NCBI GenBank assembly: GCA_949294665.1
Contig: CASFID010000065.1
Span: forward strand, 1 to 64,000
From: an uncultured Eubacteriales bacterium
Lineage (GTDB): Bacteria; Bacillota; Clostridia; Lachnospirales; Lachnospiraceae
DNA length: 64,000 bases
Reading direction: 5' to 3'
Shown here: positions 8,743 through 16,264 of the stretch, piece after piece
Layout: the number at the start of each line of letters is the position of its first letter
How positions within the stretch are numbered: the stretch's first letter is position 1
The notes under the pieces: generated by a model
What the model saw: the letters and a program-made list of their open reading frames with translations, nothing else
Database searches by the model: none
Told to the model about the DNA's origin: nothing
Translations under genes and position numbers: made by a program

Positions 8743-9408
8743 CTAACCTACAATCTTCCCGTCCTCAATACGAACAATCCGATCAGCAAGTTGGGCAATA
8801 TCGTTATTGTGGGTAATCATAACTACGGTTTGATGAAACTCTGTACTGGTACGCTTGATAAGCCCAAGAACATCTGCACTGGTCTTACTGTCAAGATTTC
8901 CAGTAGGTTCATCGGCAAGAATAATCGCTGGTTTAGTAATCAAGGCACGGGCAATCGCTACACGCTGCTGCTGACCACCAGAAAGGTTGTTCGGCATATT
9001 CTTCAGCTTGCCATCCAATCCGAGCATGTTCACAACATTGTCCATAAATCTCTGATCTACTGTATCTCCGTCTAATTCTACGGGAAGCACGATATTTTCA
9101 TACACATTTAAAATGGGAACAAGGTTGTAGTTCTGAAAAATAAAACCAATATTGCGGCGGCGGAAAACCGTAAGCTGTTCATCATTCATTTTTGACAATT
9201 CCTTATCACGCACTAAAACGCTGCCAGATGTAGGCGTATCCAATCCGCCTATCATGTGTAACAAAGTAGACTTCCCACTGCCTGATGTACCGACAACTGC
9301 GACAAACTCGCCATCGTCTACGGAAAAATTTACTCCATCAAGGGCGTGGGTAATATTTGGCTCTTCGCCATAGTATTTTTTCAGGTCAATCGTCTGTAAA
9401 ATGCTCAT
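8743..9408 (-). CDS. ABC transporter ATPase (MacB/LolD-like)
   Basis: A 221-aa ATPase with Walker A ([12 protein letters not shown]), signature [15 protein letters not shown], Walker B ([12 protein letters not shown]) and switch His ([11 protein letters not shown]). This compact form is typical of partners of FtsX-family permeases. The ATG at 9408 follows AAAGGG at 9 nt; a TTG at 9417 is less likely. It is followed by its permease after 16 nt and preceded by the zinc-ribbon gene, so sites B and C may control all three. Confidence 0.87.
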   Translation of the reverse strand: MSILQTIDLKKYYGEEPNITHALDGVNFSVDDGEFVAVVGTSGSGKSTLLHMIGGLDTPTSGSVLVRDKELSKMNDEQLTVFRRRNIGFIFQNYNLVPILNVYENIVLPVELDGDTVDQRFMDNVVNMLGLDGKLKNMPNNLSGGQQQRVAIARALITKPAIILADEPTGNLDSKTSADVLGLIKRTSTEFHQTVVMITHNNDIAQLADRIVRIEDGKIVG

Positions 9409-9549
9409 AAAATTCAACCCTTTCCTTGTTTGTTGTAAATGCGGAACGCTACTGCGCCGGTGTTCGCCAACTGTTACTCGTTCATTTTTGTTGATTTATG
9501 AATAGTAATCATATACCAGTAAACCAATTAACATAATCAGTGTAATGGA

Positions 9550-9577
9550 GCTGTCACACTAAGTGATTTGCGACAGC
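9550..9577. repeat. Hairpin between zinc-ribbon and ABC genes
   Basis: gctgtc (9550-9555) pairs with gacagc (9572-9577), extendable by flanking GG/CC with one mismatch. It lacks a clear U-tract, so it may be a weak or leaky terminator allowing read-through into the ABC genes. Confidence 0.35.
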
Positions 9578-9588
9578 CCCATTCTGCC

Positions 9589-9783
9589 TTATTCAAGAAC
9601 TTGAGGGTTTTCTACATAAGAGCGAACTACCGTACCACAATTTTTACAAATTACATGAACCAAATTTTCGCCTTTAAATGTCAAAGTTTTATTGGGCTGA
9701 ACTTTTGCATAAGTGGATTGAACCCCCTCAACAACATCTTTGCCCCCGCACCACGGGCAAACATACTGTTTTTGCTCAATCAT
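9589..9783 (-). CDS. Small zinc-ribbon protein
   Basis: A 64-aa protein with two Cys pairs (YVCPWCGG and VICKNCGT), expected to bind one zinc. Otherwise it has mixed beta-type sequence and no membrane segment. I chose the ATG at 9783 because GGAGG lies 9 nt upstream; a longer frame from 9828 would begin inside the operator. It lies directly downstream of operator sites B and C. It may be a small regulator or a metal-binding accessory protein; no function can be assigned. Confidence 0.7.
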   Translation of the reverse strand: MIEQKQYVCPWCGGKDVVEGVQSTYAKVQPNKTLTFKGENLVHVICKNCGTVVRSYVENPQVLE

Positions 9784-9814
9784 AGAACGCACCTCCTTTC
9801 TGGTTGATAAGGAT

Positions 9815-9848
9815 ATTGTAAAGCCCAAATGTCCGCGAAATGTTACAG
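9815..9848 (-). promoter_or_regulatory. Tandem operator plus -10 (site B)
   Basis: Direct 11-bp repeats aaatgtccgcg (9827-9837) and aaatgttacag (9838-9848). On the minus strand a -10-like TACAAT (9815-9820) begins 6 nt after the repeat pair, the same spacing as at sites A and D. This should be the promoter of the zinc-ribbon gene and possibly of the ABC genes after it. Confidence 0.72.
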
Positions 9849-9879
9849 CGACTCAAAAATTTTAATGAAAATCTGGGTA

Positions 9880-9903
9880 AAATGTTACAACGCTCGGACA
9901 TTT
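9880..9903. promoter_or_regulatory. Extra operator half-sites (site C)
   Basis: aaatgttacaa at 9880-9890 matches the repeat half-site, and cggacattt at 9895-9903 is the inverse of the other half-site (aaatgtccg). They lie about 30 bp upstream of site B and could be an auxiliary binding site. Confidence 0.5.
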
Positions 9904-9917
9904 CCCCAAAATTGTGG

Positions 9918-9941
9918 CGGACAGCATTTTGAAGCTGTCCG
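9918..9941 (-). terminator. Terminator of two-component operon
   Basis: A perfect 8-bp stem (cggacagc / gctgtccg, 8-nt loop) 8 nt after the histidine kinase stop, followed on the minus strand by CCACAATTTTG. The U-tract is modest. Confidence 0.6.
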
Positions 9942-9949
9942 TTATCAGC

Positions 9950-10981
9950 TTAACGCAAAGGAAGCATAATAGAAAAGGAAGATCCTTCCCCTAATTCCGA
10001 TACCACTTTGATATAACCGCCTTGCTGTGTAATAATCTCACGAGCTAAATACAAACCGATGCCAACACCCGGTTGTTCGTGTACTTCTTCTTCCCGATAA
10101 AAACGCCGGAAAATAGCAGCTTGATTACTTTCAGAAATACCTTTCCCCGTATCTGTTACTTTTATTTCGAGATACATTTCCCACTGTTCAACGGTTACAT
10201 CGATTTTACCACCTATGGGTGTGTACTTTACTGCATTATCCAATAAATTAAAAAGAGCTTCGCTTGTCCATTTACTGTCATGGGCAACCATCAGATTTTC
10301 AGGACAATCTACGGAAACGCCAATTTGTTTTTTTTCTGCGGCATAAACAATCCCACTCATCGCTTGTGCCACGGTATCATATATTCTCCCTGCTTTTTTC
10401 TCCAAGCGTATTATGCCTGTTTCCAATCGAGAAGTCTTAACAAGAGCCTGAAAGAGAAAATCTAACTTGTCCGTTTGTACCCGGATGCCTCGTATAAAAT
10501 CGATGCGTTCCGCTTCAGAAACCGACCTCGTAAGCAAAGTATCCGTTACCATTTTTAGATTGCTAACTGGCGTCTTTACCTGATGAGAAATATCTGATAC
10601 GAGAGTTTGTAATTCCTGTCGTTCTTCATCTACTTTGCGTCGGTTCTCCTGCATAATCTGATAAAGACGGGTTAAGCGGTAACTGATACGGGCAAAAAGC
10701 GTTTCGCTGTCGTCTGTCCGCTTGGGTTCTTTGTCGCCATCAATCATATTATCAAGCGTCTGACATAAATCAGAAGTGAATAAGGAGAGGCGTTTTGCAA
10801 AAGTCTGTGTAAGTATAAAAAGCCATAGCAGAGCGCAAAGAATGAGTGCGCCCCCGGTTGCTAATACTGCAATTTCAAGCGTGATTACAAATAGAATAAG
10901 GGTAATGATTACCATAGAGAGTAAAGCTCCTATGCAAATCCATAGGAACAAGCGCTTAACAGAGAGGTTATTTGTTTTCAT
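9950..10981 (-). CDS. Sensor histidine kinase
   Basis: A 343-aa membrane histidine kinase. Two transmembrane helices lie close together near the N-terminus (about 15-60) with almost no external loop, the layout of intramembrane-sensing kinases that work with ABC transporters. The phosphorylated His is in DISHQVKTPVSNLKM, the N box is NLLDNAVKYTP, and the ATP-binding G boxes are DTGKGIS and GVGIGLYLAREI. The ATG at 10981 overlaps the response regulator stop (ATGA) and follows GGAGG. It probably senses the substrate of the neighbouring transporters. Confidence 0.88.
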   Translation of the reverse strand: MKTNNLSVKRLFLWICIGALLSMVIITLILFVITLEIAVLATGGALILCALLWLFILTQTFAKRLSLFTSDLCQTLDNMIDGDKEPKRTDDSETLFARISYRLTRLYQIMQENRRKVDEERQELQTLVSDISHQVKTPVSNLKMVTDTLLTRSVSEAERIDFIRGIRVQTDKLDFLFQALVKTSRLETGIIRLEKKAGRIYDTVAQAMSGIVYAAEKKQIGVSVDCPENLMVAHDSKWTSEALFNLLDNAVKYTPIGGKIDVTVEQWEMYLEIKVTDTGKGISESNQAAIFRRFYREEEVHEQPGVGIGLYLAREIITQQGGYIKVVSELGEGSSFSIMLPLR

Positions 10982-11670
10982 TTTGCTTCGCCTCCCGTCC
11001 ATTGATAGCCCATGCCATAAATTGTCTTAATATAAGGTGTTCCACCATCTGCTTCAATTTTACTGCGAATACGACTAATCGTTGTTGTCAATGTATGCTC
11101 ATCGACAAATTTCTCATCTATATCCCATAGCTTTTCCAAAAGCTGTCCACGGGTCAAAACCTGTTTGGGATTTTTACGAAACAGGTTCAGCATTTTATAT
11201 TCCATTGGAGAGAGCATCAGAGGTTTTCCGTTCAAAGACGCAGTCTGCTCTGAAAAATCAAGAAACAATCTGCCATCATCGTAAATATCCCTTGCAGGTT
11301 TATGATGTTCCAGCATAGAAAACATCGCTTTGATTTTTCTTTGTAAAGCTCCTATGACAAAAGGCTTGGTAATGTAATCTACCGCCCCTACTTCATAACC
11401 TCGTATCTGGTCGCTTTCCTGATCGTTCGCAGTTAAAAAAATCACGATAGTATCAGGGTGTTCCGGCTTAATCAACCTACATAAGTCATACCCATTTCCG
11501 TCCGGCAGATTAATATCAAGCAGGACTAAATCAAATTCTCGTGAGCGTAGAGCTTCCATAGCTGATCTTGCGTTCAGTACAGAAGTTATCTCATAACCGT
11601 CTGCTGTCAGATTATAGGAAAGCATTTTATTTAAAAAACTATCATCCTCAACAACTAAAATGTGTTTCAT
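10978..11670 (-). CDS. OmpR-family response regulator
   Basis: A 230-aa response regulator. The receiver domain (1-115) shows the acidic pair VVEDD, the phosphoacceptor Asp in LVLLDINLPDGNGYDL and the conserved Lys in DYITKPF. A winged-helix trans_reg_C domain (about 130-225) follows. I chose the ATG at 11670, which has GGAAGTGAGGA upstream; a longer frame from 11712 overlaps the operator at 11711-11732. OmpR-family proteins bind 11-bp direct repeats, and such repeats lie just upstream of this gene and at two other promoters in the cargo, so autoregulation is likely. Confidence 0.88.
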   Translation of the reverse strand: MKHILVVEDDSFLNKMLSYNLTADGYEITSVLNARSAMEALRSREFDLVLLDINLPDGNGYDLCRLIKPEHPDTIVIFLTANDQESDQIRGYEVGAVDYITKPFVIGALQRKIKAMFSMLEHHKPARDIYDDGRLFLDFSEQTASLNGKPLMLSPMEYKMLNLFRKNPKQVLTRGQLLEKLWDIDEKFVDEHTLTTTISRIRSKIEADGGTPYIKTIYGMGYQWTGGEAK

Positions 11671-11698
11671 ATCCTCACTTCCTTTACTTTTTACAGGT

Positions 11699-11732
11699 AG
11701 CATATCAGGCAAATGTCCGTGAAATGTTACAG
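11699..11732 (-). promoter_or_regulatory. Tandem operator plus -10 (site D)
   Basis: Direct repeats aaatgtccgtg (11711-11721) and aaatgttacag (11722-11732), nearly identical to site B. A -10-like TATGCT (11699-11704) begins 6 nt after the pair on the minus strand. The site overlaps the stop codon of the HTH gene and lies about 30 nt before the response regulator start. Confidence 0.75.
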
Positions 11733-11915
11733 TGAGCCTTTTTTGTTTGCATTTCTTCTGGCGTCAGCAGGTTTATTTGCTATTTGGGGAATTAGCCATA
11801 TACGACTTAAATGAATAACACCCTCAATACGCCCTGCTTTGCATAATTTTTGTACTTGTCTTTCTGAAATATCCCATTTTTTTGCTGCTTCCTGCACTGT
11901 CATATACTCAAACAT
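11727..11915 (-). CDS. Excisionase-like HTH protein
   Basis: A 62-aa protein with a MerR/Xis-type winged helix: EYMTVQEAAKKWDISERQVQ, then CKAGRIEGVIHLSRIWLIP. Such small DNA-binding proteins act as excisionases or regulators in mobile elements. GGAGG lies 6 nt before the ATG. The gene is directly upstream of the two-component operon and its 3' end contains operator D. It may bind near promoters here rather than the att sites, which are about 10 kb away. Confidence 0.72.
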   Translation of the reverse strand: MFEYMTVQEAAKKWDISERQVQKLCKAGRIEGVIHLSRIWLIPQIANKPADARRNANKKGSL

Positions 11916-12002
11916 AACTAACCTCCTTACTTCGCTTTTTATTATAGTCGGTCAAACGAACTGTATCAACTTTGCAAATATGAATTTTTACAGCTCATAT
12001 CA

Positions 12003-12017
12003 AGAGATTATATCTCT
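12003..12017. promoter_or_regulatory. Palindrome upstream of XRE gene
   Basis: agagat-tat-atctct is a 6-bp-arm palindrome in the divergent intergenic region between the HTH gene and the XRE gene. It is a candidate operator for the XRE protein. The surrounding 190 nt is AT-rich and promoter-like. Confidence 0.4.
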
Positions 12018-12106
12018 CATTACAAGTGATTTCATATCGTTCTATCAGAAGCTACATCTCTGTAAAATAGAATTGAGATATTTTCAGAGTACAAGGTGGT
12101 GAGCTT

Positions 12107-12466
12107 ATGGATAAAAGGAACAATGATTTTGACTTTGATTTTACTCCGATAGGGCAGGCGATCAAGAACGCCCGTAAAGCCAAAGGGATGACAAGAGAGC
12201 AGCTTGCCCGCATCGTGGACTATGACCCAAGACACCTGCAGGCAATCGAAAACGAAGGTCAGTATCCCGGCATGGAGCTGTTCATTCAGCTTATCACGAT
12301 GTTTGATATTTCGGTTGACGAATATATACATACGGGCAGCAAGGCAGAGAAAAGCTCCGTCCGCAGGCGTGTAGATACCCTGCTTGACGGACTGGACGAC
12401 AGAGAGCTTTCTGTCATTGAAGCCACAATCAACGGGCTATGTAAGGCAAAAGAGCCAGAGGAATGA
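12107..12466 (+). CDS. XRE-family transcriptional regulator
   Basis: A 119-aa regulator, one of few plus-strand genes in the element. The HTH_XRE domain spans about residues 13-70 (IGQAIKNARKAKGMTREQLA ... DPRHLQAIENEGQYP). The C-terminal part (RRRVDTLLDGLDDRELSVIE) is probably a dimerisation helix pair. It follows GGTGGTGAGCTT and is transcribed away from the two-component cargo and towards the 3' end of the conjugation operon. It is a likely regulator of element genes; the target is not shown. Confidence 0.85.
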   Translation: MDKRNNDFDFDFTPIGQAIKNARKAKGMTREQLARIVDYDPRHLQAIENEGQYPGMELFIQLITMFDISVDEYIHTGSKAEKSSVRRRVDTLLDGLDDRELSVIEATINGLCKAKEPEE

Positions 12467-12482
12467 CCTCTGGTTTTCTTTT
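12455..12482 (+). terminator. Terminator of XRE gene
   Basis: ccagagg (12455-12461), a 5-nt loop, cctctgg (12467-12473), then ttttctttt. The stem includes the stop codon. It may also block plus-strand read-through into the antisense of the CHAP gene. Confidence 0.85.
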
Positions 12483-12491
12483 GCCATTCTT

Positions 12492-14231
12492 TTAATAGGC
12501 GGGGATACCGTAACCGTAAATGACACTGCTGCCAATGGGATAGCTGTTCTGGCGGACGGAGTCGCTGGAGTTTCCTTCTACGGTATAAACCGTTCCGTTT
12601 TCCACCCGTTCCACAATGCCCACATGGTCGGTCACGCCATCGCCTTCCCAGTCAAAAAAGATGATATGACCTGCAGATGGCTCGAAGCTGCCATCCTGCC
12701 ACTGACCTCTGTCCATAAACCACTGTGAGCCTAAGACGCAGCCTGCGAATTTCGGGATCACGCCGGTGTCGATATAGCCGCTTTCATTGGCACACCAAGA
12801 CACAAAGCAGGCGCACCATTCCACCCGGCTTCCAAAACCGTACCATGACCAATAAGGCTGACCGCCCACATTGCCGACCTGCGACAAGGCAACGGACACG
12901 ATTTCTCCGTCGCCGCTTGTGATGCCATACAGCACCTGCGACCACAGGGAATTGTTCTCATCGGCAAGCAGCTCCGTGAGCATTTCCCTCTGTTCTTCGT
13001 CAGAACCGTATTGGTCTGCCATTTCCCATGCGGTCTTATGGGTCACTGTGATATACAGATAGGTGTGCGTGACGGTGGTTTCCGTCTCCACGATATTCCC
13101 GTGACCGTCGTCACTCTCAATGACCTGCGTTTCCGTCTTGGTTTCCGTGCGGGAGCTGATCTCGTTCATCTCCCAGAAAATATCTGTCAGAAGCCCCTTC
13201 TTGGTTTCGTCCATTGTCGCCACTTCCTGCGGATTGTCCGGGTCTGTGGTCGTCTTGACGGAGTAGACCGCAAGCACTTCTTTCCAGACCGCACGGCTTC
13301 CCGACATTTCAAGGGTATCATGGGGATTGCTGCTCTTGATTTCGTCAAGACGGCTCTCGTACTCGGTATTGATTTCCTGCACTACGGTCTGCATCGTCAT
13401 TCCTGTGCCGGAGTCCTCCCCGGAGAAAAATATCCCAAACACTGAACTGACGAGCAGTCCAATCAGGCAGATGACAATAATGACCAAAACTGCCACCCAA
13501 CCACCTGCGGCAATGGCAGCTATCAGGGCTTTCGTACCTGCGATAATCGCCTTGACTGCAGCCATAGTCGCCCGGATTGCGGCTTTTATAGCAGACCCGG
13601 TAGCCCTTGCGGTCATCCGTGCCGCCTGCGCTGCCCGCTGTGCGGTCTTGACAGATGCCCGTGCCGCTGCCTGCGAAGCCTTTGCCGCCTGCGCCGAGGT
13701 CTTGATCGCCGCTTTGGAAGTCGCCTGCGCTGTTTTTACGGTTTTCTGCGTGGTCTTTACCGTGCCTTTAGCGGCGGTTTTGACCGTCTTGTTTGCTTTT
13801 CGGGCAGTCCCCTTGACTGTGCTGTTTGCCTGCTGTGCCGCTTTTCCCGTCTGGGCGGCAGGGGAAGGGGATGGCGTACCATAGCGCACCTGTGCGCCTG
13901 CCTGCTTGCCCGACATCGCTTTTTCTGCCCTGCGCTGCCTGAAATCGGCAATCTTATCCTTTGCCTTTATGATATTTTCCTTCGTCTCCCGGACACCCTT
14001 TCGCCCCTGCTTGTCAAACTGATGGATGCCTTCTTTCGTGACACGCTCGGCAGAGGACGAAAGACGGTTGCCCGCATATTCAGACGGGGAGCTTTCCTCA
14101 GAAAAACAGCTTTCTTCCGCTTTTTCCTTTGTCTTGGCGTAAGCAGATTTCATTCGCTCGGACGCAACCGCCGCCTTATCCAGTGTCTTTATCGTGCCTT
14201 TGACCGCATCTCTGGTCTTAATATCAGCCAT
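12492..14231 (-). CDS. CHAP-domain cell-wall hydrolase of the transfer apparatus
   Basis: A 579-aa protein. The N-terminal 200 residues are rich in Ala/Lys/Thr repeats (KTVKTAQATSKAAIKT type) and probably form long helices. A strong membrane segment lies at about 235-270 (WVAVLVIIVICLIGLL), then an external region, and a CHAP amidase domain at about 445-579 with catalytic Cys in WCACFVSWC and His in DHVGIVE. In Tn916-type systems the equivalent (Orf14/CwlT) locally opens peptidoglycan for the channel. The gene is last in the conjugation operon. No lytic-transglycosylase domain was recognised. Confidence 0.85.
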   Translation of the reverse strand: MADIKTRDAVKGTIKTLDKAAVASERMKSAYAKTKEKAEESCFSEESSPSEYAGNRLSSSAERVTKEGIHQFDKQGRKGVRETKENIIKAKDKIADFRQRRAEKAMSGKQAGAQVRYGTPSPSPAAQTGKAAQQANSTVKGTARKANKTVKTAAKGTVKTTQKTVKTAQATSKAAIKTSAQAAKASQAAARASVKTAQRAAQAARMTARATGSAIKAAIRATMAAVKAIIAGTKALIAAIAAGGWVAVLVIIVICLIGLLVSSVFGIFFSGEDSGTGMTMQTVVQEINTEYESRLDEIKSSNPHDTLEMSGSRAVWKEVLAVYSVKTTTDPDNPQEVATMDETKKGLLTDIFWEMNEISSRTETKTETQVIESDDGHGNIVETETTVTHTYLYITVTHKTAWEMADQYGSDEEQREMLTELLADENNSLWSQVLYGITSGDGEIVSVALSQVGNVGGQPYWSWYGFGSRVEWCACFVSWCANESGYIDTGVIPKFAGCVLGSQWFMDRGQWQDGSFEPSAGHIIFFDWEGDGVTDHVGIVERVENGTVYTVEGNSSDSVRQNSYPIGSSVIYGYGIPAY

Positions 14232-14266
14232 ACAAAACCTCCTTTCCCAGAAGTTTTGCGGTCAGG

Positions 14267-15040
14267 TCATTTCAGGAGCTTTGCCACTACCACAAGCCTG
14301 CCATTGGCGGCAGAGTATTCGCAGGTGGAGAGTGTGATGAGCTTATCCCCGTATTCTGCGGTCACACCCGTATCGTAAAGGGCAAGTCCCCTGCATGTTT
14401 CCACATAGGCGTTAAATTCTTCCTCGCTTTCCGCATGGACAAAATCATAATAGCGGAAGCCCTCGGAGCTGTACGCTACGGTCTTAAATACCGCCACAAT
14501 TTCATATTCGCCCTGCTGTGTGAGAGTGGCAAAATGGATCGTATTGTGTTCCTCGTAAAAGCTCTTGGACTTGTAATCTTCCAACGCCCCAAACATACGG
14601 TTTCCGCTGATATGGTGTCCGTAAATGATAAGGTTGTCGCTTGTCAGAAGGTCGCAGTCCTCCTGAATATACGGAGTGCCTAAATCACTGTATTCCTTTT
14701 CAAAGTTCCGCTTGAGGTAATAGTTCGGATTATCCTTTGTCTGCATCACGGGATAATTGATAGTAGTCCCGTCAATGGAAATCCAACCGACCATATCCTC
14801 ATTTTGCAGATACAGCTCCTTATACTTTGCCAGAACATCCTCGCCCTCGCTGACGGGGACATCCTCTGGCACTGGCTCATCATCGGGAGCCTGCTCCACA
14901 ATCTCTGCTATTTCTTCAAAAGCCTCCGTCTGTTCGTCAAGCTGTGCGTAATGGTCATAAATGTGGTAGACGCTAAAAGCCGCCAGACCTAAAAGGCAGG
15001 CGGCGGCAACAGCACAGATTACAGATTTATATTTCTTCAT
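14267..15040 (-). CDS. Class B sortase
   Basis: A 257-aa membrane-anchored transpeptidase with an N-terminal signal-anchor (VICAVAAACLLGLAAFSVYH) and a sortase fold. Catalytic His is in LIIYGHHISGNRMFG, Cys in ITLSTCEYS and Arg in NGRLVVVAK. The TLSTC motif and length match class B sortases often found in Tn1549-type ICEs. The likely client is the 1381-aa adhesin at 44581-48726, whose sorting motif (TPKTG) is LPXTG-like rather than the NPQTN of classical SrtB, so the pairing is uncertain. Confidence 0.88.
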   Translation of the reverse strand: MKKYKSVICAVAAACLLGLAAFSVYHIYDHYAQLDEQTEAFEEIAEIVEQAPDDEPVPEDVPVSEGEDVLAKYKELYLQNEDMVGWISIDGTTINYPVMQTKDNPNYYLKRNFEKEYSDLGTPYIQEDCDLLTSDNLIIYGHHISGNRMFGALEDYKSKSFYEEHNTIHFATLTQQGEYEIVAVFKTVAYSSEGFRYYDFVHAESEEEFNAYVETCRGLALYDTGVTAEYGDKLITLSTCEYSAANGRLVVVAKLLK

Positions 15041-15055
15041 ATAGGCTCATTCCTC

Positions 15056-15460
15056 CTATCTTGTATAGTCCTTGTTCTGTTTCGGCGTGGGCAAATCCCG
15101 GCAGTATTCGGGATACCTGACCTTGATGCCCTCCATAAAGTACGGAGCAAACTCGCAGCAGAATAAATCTTCCGGGGTAAAACTCTTTTCCCGTCCTTCC
15201 TCCACATAGTTATTCCAGAGGTTAAAGGCAAGGTGGCAGACTTTGACCGTTCCGCTTGTCTGCCAACCTCCATGCATCCCCTCCGGCACAATACAGTCGT
15301 TTTTAAAATCAAACATCCGGTTGATGTTGTTCCTCGTTTCCCCGGCAATCCCCATGACATAGAAAAATGCCCGGTGATAGCAGTCGTTGACCCTGCATTT
15401 CATCATATTTTCCAGAAAGAAATCTTGATGCTCCACCGAGCGAAAGCGAATGTTAGACAT
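15056..15460 (-). CDS. DUF6075-family protein
   Basis: A 134-aa protein matching a family I recall as DUF6075, common in Lachnospiraceae and Ruminococcaceae ICEs. Typical segments are CYHRAFFYVMGIA, DLFCCEFAPYFMEGIK and RYPEYCRDLP. The function is unknown; it is a soluble, Cys/Tyr/Phe-rich protein. The ATG at 15460 has GGAGG 9 nt upstream and overlaps the methylase stop by 8 nt, suggesting coupling. Upstream in-frame codons lie inside the methylase and are unlikely to be used. Confidence 0.72.
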   Translation of the reverse strand: MSNIRFRSVEHQDFFLENMMKCRVNDCYHRAFFYVMGIAGETRNNINRMFDFKNDCIVPEGMHGGWQTSGTVKVCHLAFNLWNNYVEEGREKSFTPEDLFCCEFAPYFMEGIKVRYPEYCRDLPTPKQNKDYTR

Positions 15461-16262
15461 GTTCAAATACCTCCTTAATCCGTTTTTGCGCCACCGCAAA
15501 ATACTCACGGTCAATCTCTGCGCCTAAATAGTCCCTGCTGTTTCTCAGGGCAGCCAGTGCGGTGCTGCCCGTTCCCATAAAACCGTCAAAGACGAGTTCT
15601 CTTGGCGTACTGGAAATCTGTATCAGCCACGACAAAAACTCCACACTCTTTACGGTGGGATGGTAAATCCCGTTTTGTTTCTGCCAGATGGCATGATAGG
15701 TCGCCTTTGGATATTCCGCCCCAAACCAACAGGCAGGAAACCTTGTCTTATACTTTTTGCTCGGCTTCCTGCCTTTATGGAACTGTGTGCCTTCCTTATA
15801 ACGGTTTTCCAATAGCTGCGTCTGCTGAAATACCCGCCGCCCTTTCTGGCAGAAGATAATCCACTCGGCGTTGTTGGCAAAACTGCCTTTCAGGTCGCCA
15901 ATGCCGCCGACCGTTCCTTTCTCCACCACCAGACAATTCTTTACCGCAAAGCCTGCTTTCTGCAGGCAGTCGTAATGATAGGGATAGCAGTCAAACCGGG
16001 TAAAAAAATAGGCGTGGGAATTGTCCCGCAAAATGCGGTAGCTTTCCCACGCAAAGCGTTCATAGTCTATCCCACAGTCCCCGTCAAGCTGCTTATGGGG
16101 CTGTCTGGCAAAATGGTTTTGATAAGAGATGCCATAGGGCGGGTCGGTCAGGATCAGCGACACGAAGTTATCCGGGATATGCGCCATCAGTTCCATACAG
16201 TCCGTGCAGTAAATCTGATTGCACAGGTTAAAAAACTTTGTTTCCCGTCCGTTCTCCACCAC
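15453..16262 (-). CDS. DNA methyltransferase (DPPY type, beta class)
   Basis: A 269-aa N6-adenine or N4-cytosine methylase. The catalytic motif DPPYGISY is near residue 40, and the SAM-binding FxGxG motif (FDGFMGTGSTALAA) comes later, giving the beta-class order. No restriction enzyme gene is adjacent, so it is an orphan methylase, probably protecting the element from host restriction or marking its own DNA. It starts 3 nt after the VirB4 stop and is translated as part of the conjugation operon. Confidence 0.85.
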   Translation of the reverse strand: MVENGRETKFFNLCNQIYCTDCMELMAHIPDNFVSLILTDPPYGISYQNHFARQPHKQLDGDCGIDYERFAWESYRILRDNSHAYFFTRFDCYPYHYDCLQKAGFAVKNCLVVEKGTVGGIGDLKGSFANNAEWIIFCQKGRRVFQQTQLLENRYKEGTQFHKGRKPSKKYKTRFPACWFGAEYPKATYHAIWQKQNGIYHPTVKSVEFLSWLIQISSTPRELVFDGFMGTGSTALAALRNSRDYLGAEIDREYFAVAQKRIKEVFEHV

Positions 16263-16264
16263 CT

